DNA of 64,000 nt from Iodobacter fluviatilis (GTDB lineage: Bacteria; Pseudomonadota; Gammaproteobacteria; Burkholderiales; Chitinibacteraceae): NCBI RefSeq assembly GCF_900451195.1, contig NZ_UGHR01000004.1, positions 124,001 to 188,000 of the forward strand. Reading direction: 5' to 3'. A program made the position numbers and the translations under genes. This document shows positions 44,685-56,071 of the stretch, in pieces. The notes under the pieces are model-generated. The model was given only the letters and a program-made list of their open reading frames with translations, made no database searches and had not been told where the DNA came from. How positions within the stretch are numbered: position 1 is the stretch's first letter; the number at the start of each line of letters is the position of its first letter.

Positions 44685-44760
44685 GGGGGCTTAGCTCATC
44701 TGGTAGAGCACCTGCTTTGCAAGCAGGGGGTGAACGGTTCGAGTCCGTTAGCCTCCACCA
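44685..44760 (+). tRNA. tRNA-Ala (anticodon TGC)
   Basis: 76 nt with encoded CCA; acceptor GGGGGCT/AGCCTCC (one G-T pair), anticodon loop TTTGCAA, T-arm GGTTCGAGTCC. Confidence 0.96.
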
Positions 44761-45041
44761 CTCCTTTTGAGTGGTGGAATAAAGAAACTAGAAATAACAC
44801 ACTGTCTCAAGAGAGATTCAAAGCTTGGGACGATGGTTTATTTCTGATTTCTAAAATCAGCAAGACGTATCTTTGATCTTTAAAAAAATAGAAGAAGTAA
44901 TACTCAAATTTAGAAATAAATAAGGGTAGATTGTATCAAAATCGATTGTTCGAAGTCAGAACTGAATAATCGATGTCGCAAACAAAGCGAAATCAGATAC
45001 TTCGAATTGTATTAACTTTGTTGATACGTGTTTGAGGTTAT

Positions 45042-47934
<2,893 letters not shown>

Positions 47935-48081
47935 ATAACCTGAAGCGCGTGTGTGCGACGGTATAATCTACCCAAGATTAGAGCTGAATTTGAGAAACAA
48001 GCAGTACAAAGTAATATATTACTTCTTCTATTGAACTGAACGCGTTGCAGAGTAGTAAGTGCAACGAGTTAACCCGTTAAA

Positions 48082-48196
48082 GTCTGGCGACCATAGCGAG
48101 GTGGTCCCACTCCTTCCCATCCCGAACAGGACAGTGAAACACCTTAGCGCCGATGATAGTGCAGATTACCTGTGTGAAAGTAGGTCATTGCCAGAC
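48082..48196 (+). rRNA. 5S ribosomal RNA, operon B
   Basis: Same sequence as the operon A 5S over its length, from GTCTGGCGACC to GCCAGAC. Confidence 0.93.
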
Positions 48197-48212
48197 ACCC
48201 TAAGCCGTACCA

Positions 48213-48245
48213 AGACCCCCGTACTCGAAAGAGGCGGGGGTTTTG
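48213..48245 (+). terminator. Terminator of rRNA operon B
   Basis: Same GACCCCCG...GCGGGGGTTTT hairpin as after operon A. It faces the end of cobQ on the other strand. Confidence 0.85.
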
Positions 48246-48298
48246 CTTTGCGTGGAAGAAATGCACGCTGTAGCGTAACGACCATCTTGATGGTTTGC

Positions 48299-48378
48299 GT
48301 GTTGGGTTACGCGATAAAGCTGCTAACCCAACCTACGCGAGGTAAACCTCGCACGCAGACTGCTAACCCAAGCTACAA
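48299..48378. repeat. TGGGTTA palindromic repeat region
   Basis: GTTGGGTTACGCG and GCTAACCCAACCTACGCG form an inverted pair, then CGAGGTAAACCTCG and a second GCTAACCCAAGCTAC. Related sequence occurs at 14937-14988 and 41955-41976. Lies between rRNA operon B and the end of cobQ. Confidence 0.5.
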
Positions 48379-48381
48379 AAC

Positions 48382-49827
48382 CTAAGAGATATTTAGATCT
48401 GCTTGTTTTGCTTTTTTCCAGTCTATAGCTTGGTCTAGCGCATCGCTAAGGCGGTCTATTTCTTGCTCCAGCAGCTGTTGGTGATCAACGACTTCTGCGA
48501 ATTGGTGGCCAGCCCATGCGAGTAATGATGTTAATGCTGCGCTGGAGTCAAATAGGCCGTGCAGGTAGCAGCCAAGGACTTGGTCGGTGATGATGCCGTC
48601 GTGTTCATTGGCATATTTAATCAGTGGAGTGGCTGCTGAATCTATGATTTGGGTTTCGCCATGGTGGATTTCGTAACCTGTTACCGTTTCACCATTTGCG
48701 ATGAGTTGCCCGGATAAATTACGCAGCTGCTTGTCTTGCTCCAGCGATGTGACAATAGGCAGCCAGCCCAGCCCTTTAGAGTCTCCTGCTTCGCCTTCCA
48801 GCCCGAGCGGATCGGCGATGGTTTGGCCTAGCATTTGGTAGCCGCCGCAAATGCCGATGACTTTGCCACCAAAGCGTAGGTGTTTTTCGATCTGTTTATC
48901 CCAACCCTGCTGGCGTAGCCATGCCAGATCGCCACGGGTGTTTTTGCTGCCGGGGATGACGATCAGATCGGCAGCGGGCAAAGGCTGATTGGGCGTGGCG
49001 TAGCTGCAATCGACGCCAGCAATGCGGCGTAGTGGGTCGAAATCGGTGTGGTTGGAAATATGCGGCAGGGTGGCGATAACGATTTTAAAGTCGCCGCCAT
49101 TGCCTGCTGTGCGAGGTACGGCGTCTTCTGCTGCGATATCCAACCCGTGCAAATAGGGGACGACGGCGATGACGGGTTTGCCGGTTTTTTGTTCTAGCCA
49201 GTCAATTCCACCTTGCAACAGGCTTAAATCACCCCGAAAACGGTTGATGATAAAGCCGCTAATCCTCGCCTGTTCTGATTCGGAAAGGCAGGCAAGTGTG
49301 CCAATAAAGTGAGCAAATACACCGCCCCGATCGATATCGGCAACTAACCATACCGGGCAATCGGCTTCTTCGGCAAAGCCCATATTGGCAATATCACCTG
49401 CGCGTAAATTGATTTCGGCAGGGCTGCCCGCGCCTTCAACAATCACCCATTCATATTGCTCTTTTAAGCGCCCCCATGATTCAAATACGGCTTTTTTAGC
49501 CGTTTGCTTATAGGCGTGGTAATCAACTGCATCCAGATTGCCGATGCTTTTACCTTGAATAATGATTTGGGCACGGCAATCGCTGGAGGGCTTGAGTAAT
49601 ACCGGGTTGAAATCGGTATGCGGGGCGATGCCAGCGGCAACGGCTTGCATGGCTTGGGCGCGGCCAATCTCACCTGCATCGCTGGTGACCGCACTATTGA
49701 GCGCCATATTTTGTGGCTTAAATGGTGCAACTTTGATGCCACGGCGCAGGAGAATACGGCAGAGCGCGGCAACAATGGTGGTCTTGCCTGCATCCGAGGT
49801 GCAGCCTTGAATCATAAGAGTGGGCAT
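48382..49827 (-). CDS. cobQ: Cobyric acid synthase
   Basis: 481 aa. N-terminal DTB-synthetase-like ATPase domain with [15 protein letters not shown] and KPQNMALNS, and C-terminal class I glutamine amidotransferase domain with ICGGYQMLG (nucleophile Cys) and CYLHGLFD (catalytic His). It amidates side chains b, d, e and g of adenosylcobyrinic acid a,c-diamide in an ATP- and glutamine-dependent way. It is the last gene of the B12 cluster, 115 bases after btuD. Confidence 0.94.
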   Translation of the reverse strand: MPTLMIQGCTSDAGKTTIVAALCRILLRRGIKVAPFKPQNMALNSAVTSDAGEIGRAQAMQAVAAGIAPHTDFNPVLLKPSSDCRAQIIIQGKSIGNLDAVDYHAYKQTAKKAVFESWGRLKEQYEWVIVEGAGSPAEINLRAGDIANMGFAEEADCPVWLVADIDRGGVFAHFIGTLACLSESEQARISGFIINRFRGDLSLLQGGIDWLEQKTGKPVIAVVPYLHGLDIAAEDAVPRTAGNGGDFKIVIATLPHISNHTDFDPLRRIAGVDCSYATPNQPLPAADLIVIPGSKNTRGDLAWLRQQGWDKQIEKHLRFGGKVIGICGGYQMLGQTIADPLGLEGEAGDSKGLGWLPIVTSLEQDKQLRNLSGQLIANGETVTGYEIHHGETQIIDSAATPLIKYANEHDGIITDQVLGCYLHGLFDSSAALTSLLAWAGHQFAEVVDHQQLLEQEIDRLSDALDQAIDWKKAKQADLNIS

Positions 49828-49888
49828 GGTTTTGCCTTTTGGGGAGTGTGTAGAGGGTGAAAATGCTCAAAGCTTCAAACCTAAGATC

Positions 49889-49926
49889 TGTGAAACTCCG
49901 TGTTCTCAGTGTCCTCTATGGTTCAA
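49889..49926. repeat. Short dispersed repeat R2, copy 1
   Basis: CTGTGAAACTCCGTGTTCTC followed by AGTGTCCTCTATGGTTCAA closely matches 55099-55138. Both lie between genes of the B12 cluster. Confidence 0.55.
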
Positions 49927-49942
49927 TATTTGGGTTTGGGGC

Positions 49943-50713
49943 TTAGCGAGGCAGAGGAATAAACCACTCCTGCCCTTCGATGTTGGCACTGCGTATTTCG
50001 GTGCGGTAGAGCGCGCTGAGGTTCTTACTATTCATGATCTCTGAGGCAGGCCCTGCCAGCCATTGGCCATCGCCAAACATCAGCAGCACATGGCTTGCCC
50101 ATTGCTGGGCGTGGTTGGGGTCATGGCTGATCATCAGCAGGGTTCTGCCTGCTTGGTTTTCTTCGCGCAATACGGATAAAGCTTGTTGCTGGTGGCGTAG
50201 ATCGAGCTGGGACAAGGGTTCATCCAGTAAAATCAATGGCGCTTGCTGAGCGAGCGTCGCGGCAAGGCTGGCCCGGCGGCGCTCGCCTCCTGATAGCGTG
50301 GCAAGATCGCGGTGTTTTAGATCGCTTAGATCCAGCCTTGCTAATTGTTCATCGGCGAGGCGCAGATCATCCTGGCTTTCCCAATCCCATGGCCCCTGAT
50401 GAGGGTGGCGGCCGCTGAGCACTTTTTCGATGACGGATAAGGGAAAAGGGCAGTCATCCTGTTGGCTAAGCCAGGCGATTTGTTTGGCACGCTCATGGCC
50501 GGCCCATTCTTTTAATGGCCGTTGCTTGAGCTGGATCTTGCCCGCTGCAGGCTTGAGCCATGCCGCCAGTGTGGCGAGTAAGGTGCTTTTGCCACAGCCA
50601 TTTTCACCCAAAATAAGCCAGCTTTCGCCTTGATTAATTTCAAGGTTTAAATCTTGGCAAAGCAGGCGCTCACCCTGCTGAATCGCTAAGGAGCTAAGTG
50701 ATAAATGGCTCAC
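49943..50713 (-). CDS. btuD: Cobalamin ABC transporter ATP-binding protein
   Basis: 256 aa from GTG 50713, which overlaps the btuC stop as GTGA; the open frame runs to 50743, but the overlap makes 50713 the natural start. Walker A GENGCGKST, signature LSGGERRRASLA, Walker B LILLDEPLSQLD, switch His ISHDP. It powers import of B12 with BtuC and BtuF. Confidence 0.88.
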   Translation of the reverse strand: MSHLSLSSLAIQQGERLLCQDLNLEINQGESWLILGENGCGKSTLLATLAAWLKPAAGKIQLKQRPLKEWAGHERAKQIAWLSQQDDCPFPLSVIEKVLSGRHPHQGPWDWESQDDLRLADEQLARLDLSDLKHRDLATLSGGERRRASLAATLAQQAPLILLDEPLSQLDLRHQQQALSVLREENQAGRTLLMISHDPNHAQQWASHVLLMFGDGQWLAGPASEIMNSKNLSALYRTEIRSANIEGQEWFIPLPR

Positions 50714-51699
50714 CGTGCGGCCCCTCGATGTTGTAATAGCCATAGAAACACGGGTACTCCTGCCAGCGCGGTAATCACCCCAACGGGTAGTTGTTGCGGG
50801 GCCAGAATAATCCGCGAAGTGATATCAGCGGCAAGCAGGACCGTGCCGCCTGTGAGCGCAACGGCGGGTAAGAGCAGGCGTTGATCGTGGCCTAAAACCA
50901 GCCGCAAGGCGTGCGGAACGATTAAGCCGATAAAACCAATCATCCCCGCAGTGGTCACAGCGATGGCCGTTGCTGCGGCTGCGACAAAGTAAAGCAACCA
51001 TTGCAATTTACGCGTATTAGCCCCGAGTGCATGGGCGGTTTGAGCGCCCTGGCTGAGTACATTAAGCTGACGCGCCAAGGGCCAGACGAGTAAAAGTAGC
51101 GCTAAAAGCAGTGGTAAGGCCAGTTGCCAACGTGCCCCGGCCAAATCACCCAACATCCAGAACACCATGCCGCGCAAGAGGCCATCGGGTGCAAGGCTGA
51201 GTAATAAGCTCGATAGTGCCCCACAGAAAGAGGCAATCGCCACCCCTGTGAGAAGTAAGCGTGCTTGGCTGCTGGAGTGATCTTTGCGTGCCAGGATAAA
51301 CACCAGCGTAATACTGAGCAAGGCACCACAGCAGGCGGCTAAGTTGACCGTGCCGACCCCCGCTCCTAACAGCAGCGCCAGCAAGGCCCCAACGCTGGCC
51401 CCGCCTGATGTGCCAAGGATGTAAGGATCGGCAAGCGGGTTTCTGAGTAAAACTTGTTGTAAGGCTCCGGCCAAAGCCAGCAGGCCACCGACGGCAATGG
51501 CGGCCAAGGTGCGCGGCAGGCGCAGCTCCAGCACCACATCACGGGCCAGTGCGGCATCAGGCCCATTACCCAGTAATTGCCAAGGGCGATAGCTGGTGCT
51601 GCCAAAGCAGAGGCTAAGGACAACGGTGATCAATAGCAGGGCACTGAGCACAAGCAGCGTGAGGGTAAGTCTGGCCGGGGTGAGGCGGGAATGCTTCAT
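50710..51699 (-). CDS. btuC: Cobalamin ABC transporter permease (FecCD family)
   Basis: 329 aa with about ten membrane segments (LTLTLLVLSALLLITVVLSLCFG; PRTLAAIAVGGLLALAGALQQVLLRNPLADPYILGTSGGASVGALLALLLG; GMIGFIGLIVPHALRLVLG). The LADPYILGTSGGA and GFIGLIVPH motifs are family signatures. Translationally coupled to btuD. Confidence 0.9.
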   Translation of the reverse strand: MKHSRLTPARLTLTLLVLSALLLITVVLSLCFGSTSYRPWQLLGNGPDAALARDVVLELRLPRTLAAIAVGGLLALAGALQQVLLRNPLADPYILGTSGGASVGALLALLLGAGVGTVNLAACCGALLSITLVFILARKDHSSSQARLLLTGVAIASFCGALSSLLLSLAPDGLLRGMVFWMLGDLAGARWQLALPLLLALLLLVWPLARQLNVLSQGAQTAHALGANTRKLQWLLYFVAAAATAIAVTTAGMIGFIGLIVPHALRLVLGHDQRLLLPAVALTGGTVLLAADITSRIILAPQQLPVGVITALAGVPVFLWLLQHRGAAR

Positions 51700-51750
51700 A
51701 ATTACTTTGCCTAAAAAACCAAATCTTGAATTGCTGAGAGTAATAAATAC

Positions 51751-51789
51751 AACCCAGATCTTGAAAAACGGAATTTCAAGATCTGGGTT
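51751..51789. terminator. Strong hairpin between btuF and btuC
   Basis: AACCCAGATCTTGAAA (51751-51766) and TTTCAAGATCTGGGTT (51774-51789) are perfect 16-bp complements with a 7-base loop. On the transcript (minus strand) it follows btuF; a short T-containing tail (GTATTT) follows. It may attenuate transcription or protect the upstream message. Confidence 0.6.
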
Positions 51790-51800
51790 TGGTTTGGGTT

Positions 51801-52658
51801 TTAACGCGCTTTATCAATGGCTTCGCAAAGTTTGGCGGTGCCTTCTACCAATCTTGGCCCCATGCGGCTAAGCAGGTCTTTGGGCAGGATGTAGAGGTGT
51901 TTATTGGCTTTCAGATTAGGCCAGCGTTTCCAGCGATTCAGCCAGCTGTCTTTCACCCCCGGCTCGCCGCTGGTGATGATCACATCCGGATTAGCGGCGA
52001 GCACGGCCTCGTCGTCGATGGTGGGCACCAGTGCAGGCAAGTCGGCAAAGACGTTCACACCACCACAGAGGCGCATCGCATCAGAGATAATTTGCTCGCG
52101 GTTAATCGTCATCAAGGGCCTGTCCCATACCTGATAGAAAACACGGATTGGCTTTTTGCCCGCGTATTTTTTCTCTAGTGCGGCAAGGCTGTTGCGGTAT
52201 TTGCTGGCGGCTGCCTGCGCTTCGCTTTCTTTGGCGGTTAACACGCCTAAACGTTCCATCACCGTGGGCACGTCTTCCAGTTTTTTAGAGAAAGTATAAA
52301 AAACGGGCAGGCCGAGGGTTTCGATTTGTGCCAGCTGCTTGGCGGGGTTGCCGCTTTGCCAGGCCACGATGAGATCGGGCTTAAGGGCGCGGATGCGTTC
52401 CAGATCAAAGCCGTTGTAACCACCGATGCGCTCGATCTTGTTCGCTTCTGGCGGGTAATCGCTGTAATTCACCGCGCCAACAATCAACTTGCCTGCGCCG
52501 ATGGCAAACAAGTCTTCGGTGGCGTGCGGGGCTAGGCTGATGATGCGTTGTGCTGGCTTGGCTAAGGTGATGTCTTGGCCACGGTCGTCTTTTACACTGA
52601 CGCTGGCCGCTGCATTTAAGGCCAGTAGCAGGCTACTGATAAGGGCGATGATTTTCAT
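51801..52658 (-). CDS. btuF: Periplasmic cobalamin-binding protein
   Basis: 285 aa from ATG 52658, giving a signal peptide (MKIIALISSLLLALNAAAS) and overlapping the cobB stop by 4 bases. Class III periplasmic-binding fold: QRIISLAPHATEDLFAIGAGKLIVGAVNYSDYPPEA, LERIRALKPDLIVAW, VFYQVWDRPLMTINREQIISDAMRLCGG and the W-rich C-terminal part. It delivers B12 to BtuCD. Confidence 0.88.
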   Translation of the reverse strand: MKIIALISSLLLALNAAASVSVKDDRGQDITLAKPAQRIISLAPHATEDLFAIGAGKLIVGAVNYSDYPPEANKIERIGGYNGFDLERIRALKPDLIVAWQSGNPAKQLAQIETLGLPVFYTFSKKLEDVPTVMERLGVLTAKESEAQAAASKYRNSLAALEKKYAGKKPIRVFYQVWDRPLMTINREQIISDAMRLCGGVNVFADLPALVPTIDDEAVLAANPDVIITSGEPGVKDSWLNRWKRWPNLKANKHLYILPKDLLSRMGPRLVEGTAKLCEAIDKAR

Positions 52659-53938
52659 TGGGAATATCCAAAAAGGGCGGCGCTGGCGGCAGGGTTGCTC
52701 CTCATCCATGCATGCACATAGCTGGCGGTGAGGCTGCCTTGGCGGTAAATGGCCTCACCACTACTGCCCAAGCGGCAGGGCGTGGCATGGGTCAGCGGCG
52801 GCAGTGTGCTTTGCAATGTTGAGTAGTGAAACGTGTGGCCGCGTAATTTGCCCGCACCTAAGTCAAAAGCTTGCATACCAAGGGCCGAAAGGCGTTTTTG
52901 CATGGTGGCTGTGGCGTCTAAAACGCCCCACATTTTATGTGATGTGCCATCGCTGAGCGTTAGCAATTCGCAAAGTGCCAGCATGCCGCCGCATTCGGCA
53001 AATACCGGCTTATCTGCGGCCAGCCAGTGGCGTAAATCGGCGGCAATGCTGGGATGAGCGGCGAGCGTTGCAGCGTGCAGCTCAGGGTAACCGCCGGGCA
53101 AATAGAGTGCGTCGGCATCCGGCAACGCTTCATGCGCAAGCGGTGAGAAAAACACCAGCTCTGCGCCCATTTCGCTCAGACAAGTTAAATTGGCTGGGTA
53201 AATAAAGCAAAAGGCAGTATCACGAGCGATGGCGATGCGTTTACCTGCCAGCAGCGGGGCTAAAGCTGGGCGTGTAGAGCTGCTGTAATCGATGACTCGC
53301 GGCAAAGCTGCAATCGGCTGGCTAGCTAGGGCATCGGCCAGTGCGTCGAGTTTTTGCGCCAAATCAGAAATTTCATTCGGCAGCACTAGGCCTAAATGCC
53401 GCTCGGGCAGGGCTTCGTGTTTGCCCAGCCAGCCTTGCCAATGCTCAGTTTTGGCCGATTCTTGCAACATTTGTGCGTGGCGATCGCCTGCTACTTTATT
53501 CGCCAGCACGCCATAAAAGGGCAGATCGCTTTTGTAATGCGCCAGCCCAAAAGCCAGCGCGCCAAAGGTTTGCGCCATGGCGCTGGCATCAATAATGGCC
53601 AGCACAGGCAATCCAAGCCGCGTGGCTAAATCTGCGGCAGAAGGCTCGCCATCAAAGAGGCCCATTACGGCTTCGATTAGAATGACATCGGCGTCTTGCG
53701 CCGCATCGGCCAGCATCTGGCGGCATAAGTCCTCGCCGACCATCCACAAATCCAGATTATCTACCGGCGCGCCACTGGCGTAGCTCAGCAGCATCGGGTC
53801 TAGGAAATCCGGCCCGCATTTAAAAACCTTCACCCTGCGGCCCAAGCGGCGATGATGCCAGGCTAGCGCTGCCGTGATGGTGGTTTTACCACTGCCTGAA
53901 GAAGGCGCTGCAATCAGCAGAGTAGCGGCGCTTACCAT
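52655..53938 (-). CDS. cobB: Cobyrinic acid a,c-diamide synthase
   Basis: 427 aa (CbiA/CobB family). P-loop APSSGSGKTTITAAL at the N-terminus, KVFKCGPDFLDP, and a C-terminal amidotransferase domain with FAECGGMLAL (nucleophile Cys) and ASYVHAWM (catalytic His). It amidates the a and c carboxylates. Overlaps cobO upstream by 7 bases. Confidence 0.92.
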   Translation of the reverse strand: MVSAATLLIAAPSSGSGKTTITAALAWHHRRLGRRVKVFKCGPDFLDPMLLSYASGAPVDNLDLWMVGEDLCRQMLADAAQDADVILIEAVMGLFDGEPSAADLATRLGLPVLAIIDASAMAQTFGALAFGLAHYKSDLPFYGVLANKVAGDRHAQMLQESAKTEHWQGWLGKHEALPERHLGLVLPNEISDLAQKLDALADALASQPIAALPRVIDYSSSTRPALAPLLAGKRIAIARDTAFCFIYPANLTCLSEMGAELVFFSPLAHEALPDADALYLPGGYPELHAATLAAHPSIAADLRHWLAADKPVFAECGGMLALCELLTLSDGTSHKMWGVLDATATMQKRLSALGMQAFDLGAGKLRGHTFHYSTLQSTLPPLTHATPCRLGSSGEAIYRQGSLTASYVHAWMRSNPAASAALFGYSQ

Positions 53939-54534
53939 TCCAAACCCTTTTGCGCCCTGATGCCGGCTTTATAAGCGTGTTTTTCATCGTTGAGTACGGT
54001 TACGGTGTCGGCAATATCGTGTAGCTCTGCTACTGCGGCACGGCCAGTGACCACCACATGCTGCATTTCTGGGCGGGATTCGATGTCTTTAATAATGATG
54101 TCTTTATCCAAATATTTGTAGCTCAGGCAGTAAGTCAGCTCATCCAAGACCACCACATCGTAGCTTGGGTCGTTGAGCATTTTGGCCGCCATCGCCCATG
54201 CTTCTTCTGAGCGCGCTTTGTCAGCTTCAAAATTCTGTGTTTCCCAAGTAAAGCCATCGCCCATCACATGCCATTCGCAATGCTTGCCGAGCAGGGCTTC
54301 TTCGCCGGTATCGGTGCGGTTTTTAATAAACTGCACTACGCCCACTTTAAGCCCGTGGCCAATGGCGCGCGCGACCATGCCAAAGGCGGAGGATGATTTA
54401 CCTTTGCCATTGCCGGTGAGCAAAATCATGATGCCGGTGTCGATATTGGCTTCGGCGATGTGCGCATCGATGACGGCTTTTTTACGCGCCATACGGGCGG
54501 CGTGGCGGGCATTGCGTTCGGTGTTGATGGTCAT
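53932..54534 (-). CDS. cobO: Cob(I)yrinic acid a,c-diamide adenosyltransferase
   Basis: 200 aa, CobA/BtuR/CobO type, with P-loop LLTGNGKGKSSSAFGM, VVLDELTYCLSYKYLD and VVVTGRAAVAELHDIAD. It attaches the 5'-deoxyadenosyl group to the corrinoid. First gene of the cobO-cobB-btuFCD-cobQ block; its upstream DNA is the repeat island 54535-55134. Confidence 0.93.
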   Translation of the reverse strand: MTINTERNARHAARMARKKAVIDAHIAEANIDTGIMILLTGNGKGKSSSAFGMVARAIGHGLKVGVVQFIKNRTDTGEEALLGKHCEWHVMGDGFTWETQNFEADKARSEEAWAMAAKMLNDPSYDVVVLDELTYCLSYKYLDKDIIIKDIESRPEMQHVVVTGRAAVAELHDIADTVTVLNDEKHAYKAGIRAQKGLEW

Positions 54535-54594
54535 GGTGATGGCTCTCCGGTCATTCGCTAACTTAAAGTTAGAAGTATTTTGTTAAATAGTGCC

Positions 54595-54820
54595 TGCGGC
54601 ACGGTGTTTGGGTGCGGTAGCCACCGCGGGGGCCTTCCTTTCTTGCTTCGCCAAGAAACGAAGCCAAGCGACTCAAAGCTGCGCCCCGCTGCGCGGGGTT
54701 CCCTCTCTGCGGACAATCGGCAAGGCGTCGATTCAACTCGCTGCGCTCAAACACGAATTGACGACATCCCCATGCCGCTTGTTCCTCGATCGGCTGGTCT
54801 CAGGGGGAGGTAAAAGCCCC
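54595..54820 (-). repeat. Dispersed repeat R1, copy 2
   Basis: Reverse complement matches 15063-15280 in order (see that entry). Short open frames in it (SFLGEARKEG-type peptides) are repeat artefacts. It lies upstream of cobO inside the B12 cluster. Confidence 0.7.
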
Positions 54821-54969
54821 GTGCGAAGAGCGTAGAAATTACGTTCTTCTTGATGTGCTACTTAAAAAGCAAATTATTTAATACCTTCGGCGCAGTGATT
54901 TCCTGCGGTAATCACTGCGCGCTAAGTACTTGCTCAACTTCAGGCGTCACAGCCACACTTCAGTGCTGC

Positions 54970-55080
54970 AGCTTCCCCCTTTGTAAAAGGGGGATTGAGG
55001 GGGATTTGCCTTGGCTCTTTTTCGTAAAGATATGCCGTACCAAATCCCCCCTAGCCCCCCTTTTTCAAAGGGGGGAATAA
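54970..55080. mobile_element. MITE-like element in the B12 cluster
   Basis: GCTTCCCCCTTTGTAAAAG left end, CGTACCAAATCCCCCC and CTTTTTCAAAGGGGGGAATAA right end; about 110 bases, same family as 17205-17690 and 22513-22633. It stands between cobO and the btuF-like gene, immediately next to repeats R1 and R2. Confidence 0.75.
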
Positions 55081-55098
55081 GTATATCTGACTGGTTTC

Positions 55099-55138
55099 TC
55101 CGTGAAACTCCGTGTTCTCTGTGGCCTCCGTGTTTCAA
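55099..55138. repeat. Short dispersed repeat R2, copy 2
   Basis: TCCGTGAAACTCCGTGTTCTC then TGTGGCCTCCGTGTTTCAA, matching 49889-49926. It runs into the 3' end of the btuF-like gene. Confidence 0.55.
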
Positions 55139-55944
55139 GAAGTGGGTTTTGTGTTCAACTGCCAATCAGCAATCATTTTTTGAATTTTGGGTAAGCCATC
55201 TCGAATCGCGGCGATGCCGGGGACGAGGAGGTCGTGGCTGGCTACTTCGAATAGTTGATTGTTGGCAATGGCGGGTATGGATTTCCAGTCTGGCCTTGCC
55301 CGTACGGCATCGGCATCGAAGGGTTGGCCGCACCAGCTGCCGATGATGATATCCGGCTGGGCGGCAATGATTTGCTCCGGGCTGACGGTGCGATCTTTGG
55401 CGCGGGTAGCGTGCGATAGCTGGCTAAAAATATCGTCGCCACCGGCAATCTCGATTAGCTCAGAAACCCAGCGGATGCCGGTGTAGAGCGGGTCGTGCCA
55501 TTCTTCAAAATAGACTTTAGGCCGCGATTTGAAAGTTGCTGCTTTGGCGCGGGCGGCTTCGATCTGGGTCTGTAGATCAGCAAGTAGCGCCGTAGCGGCG
55601 GGCTGGCAATCGAGCAGGCGGCCCAGCGTAGCGATCATATTGAAAATACCAGCCAGGCTTTTTTGGTTAAAAAAGTGCACTTCCAGACCGGCCAAGATGC
55701 ATTCTTTGACCATCTCGCCTTGCAGGCTGGAATACGCCAGCACCAGATCGGGCTTTACTGCGAGGATTTTCTCGACTTTGGCGCTGGAAAAGCCACAAAT
55801 AATCGGGTGCTGCTTGGTGACGCCCTCAGGGTGGCGCGAAAAAGCGCTAATGCCCGCGATGTGATGCTGCTGGCCGAGTGCGTATAAAACATCCACGGTT
55901 TCGCTGGAAAGACAGGCGATTTTTGTAGGGGTGTTCATGTTCAA
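55135..55944 (-). CDS. BtuF-like cobalamin-binding protein without a signal peptide
   Basis: 269 aa, MNMNTPTKIACLSSETVDVLYALGQ... Same fold class as BtuF (SSETVDVLYALG; KILAVKPDLVLAYSSLQ; VYFEEWHDPLYTGIRWVSELIEIAGGDDIF; QIIAAQPDIIIGSWCG), including the conserved EEWHDPLYTG-like segment. There is no hydrophobic leader, no lipobox and no upstream start that adds one, so the protein should stay in the cytoplasm. It may bind a corrinoid intermediate for the neighbouring CobU/CbiB enzymes; inferred from context. It is 127 bases downstream of cobC. Confidence 0.75.
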   Translation of the reverse strand: MNMNTPTKIACLSSETVDVLYALGQQHHIAGISAFSRHPEGVTKQHPIICGFSSAKVEKILAVKPDLVLAYSSLQGEMVKECILAGLEVHFFNQKSLAGIFNMIATLGRLLDCQPAATALLADLQTQIEAARAKAATFKSRPKVYFEEWHDPLYTGIRWVSELIEIAGGDDIFSQLSHATRAKDRTVSPEQIIAAQPDIIIGSWCGQPFDADAVRARPDWKSIPAIANNQLFEVASHDLLVPGIAAIRDGLPKIQKMIADWQLNTKPTS

Positions 55945-56071
55945 ATCCTTTTTTCGCGTGCCGTATGAGTGGCGGCGGGTTTTATCCGCCCTAAAAAACC
56001 AGCGTTGAATTCAGAAGGGGCAAGTCTTTGCGCACCGGTTGTGGTGCGTAACGACTTCGTCGTTTCACACC

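Noticed and set aside
54569..54835. Short frames in the 54.6 kb repeat
   Set aside because: They fall inside dispersed repeat R1 and differ from any protein pattern except repeat artefacts.
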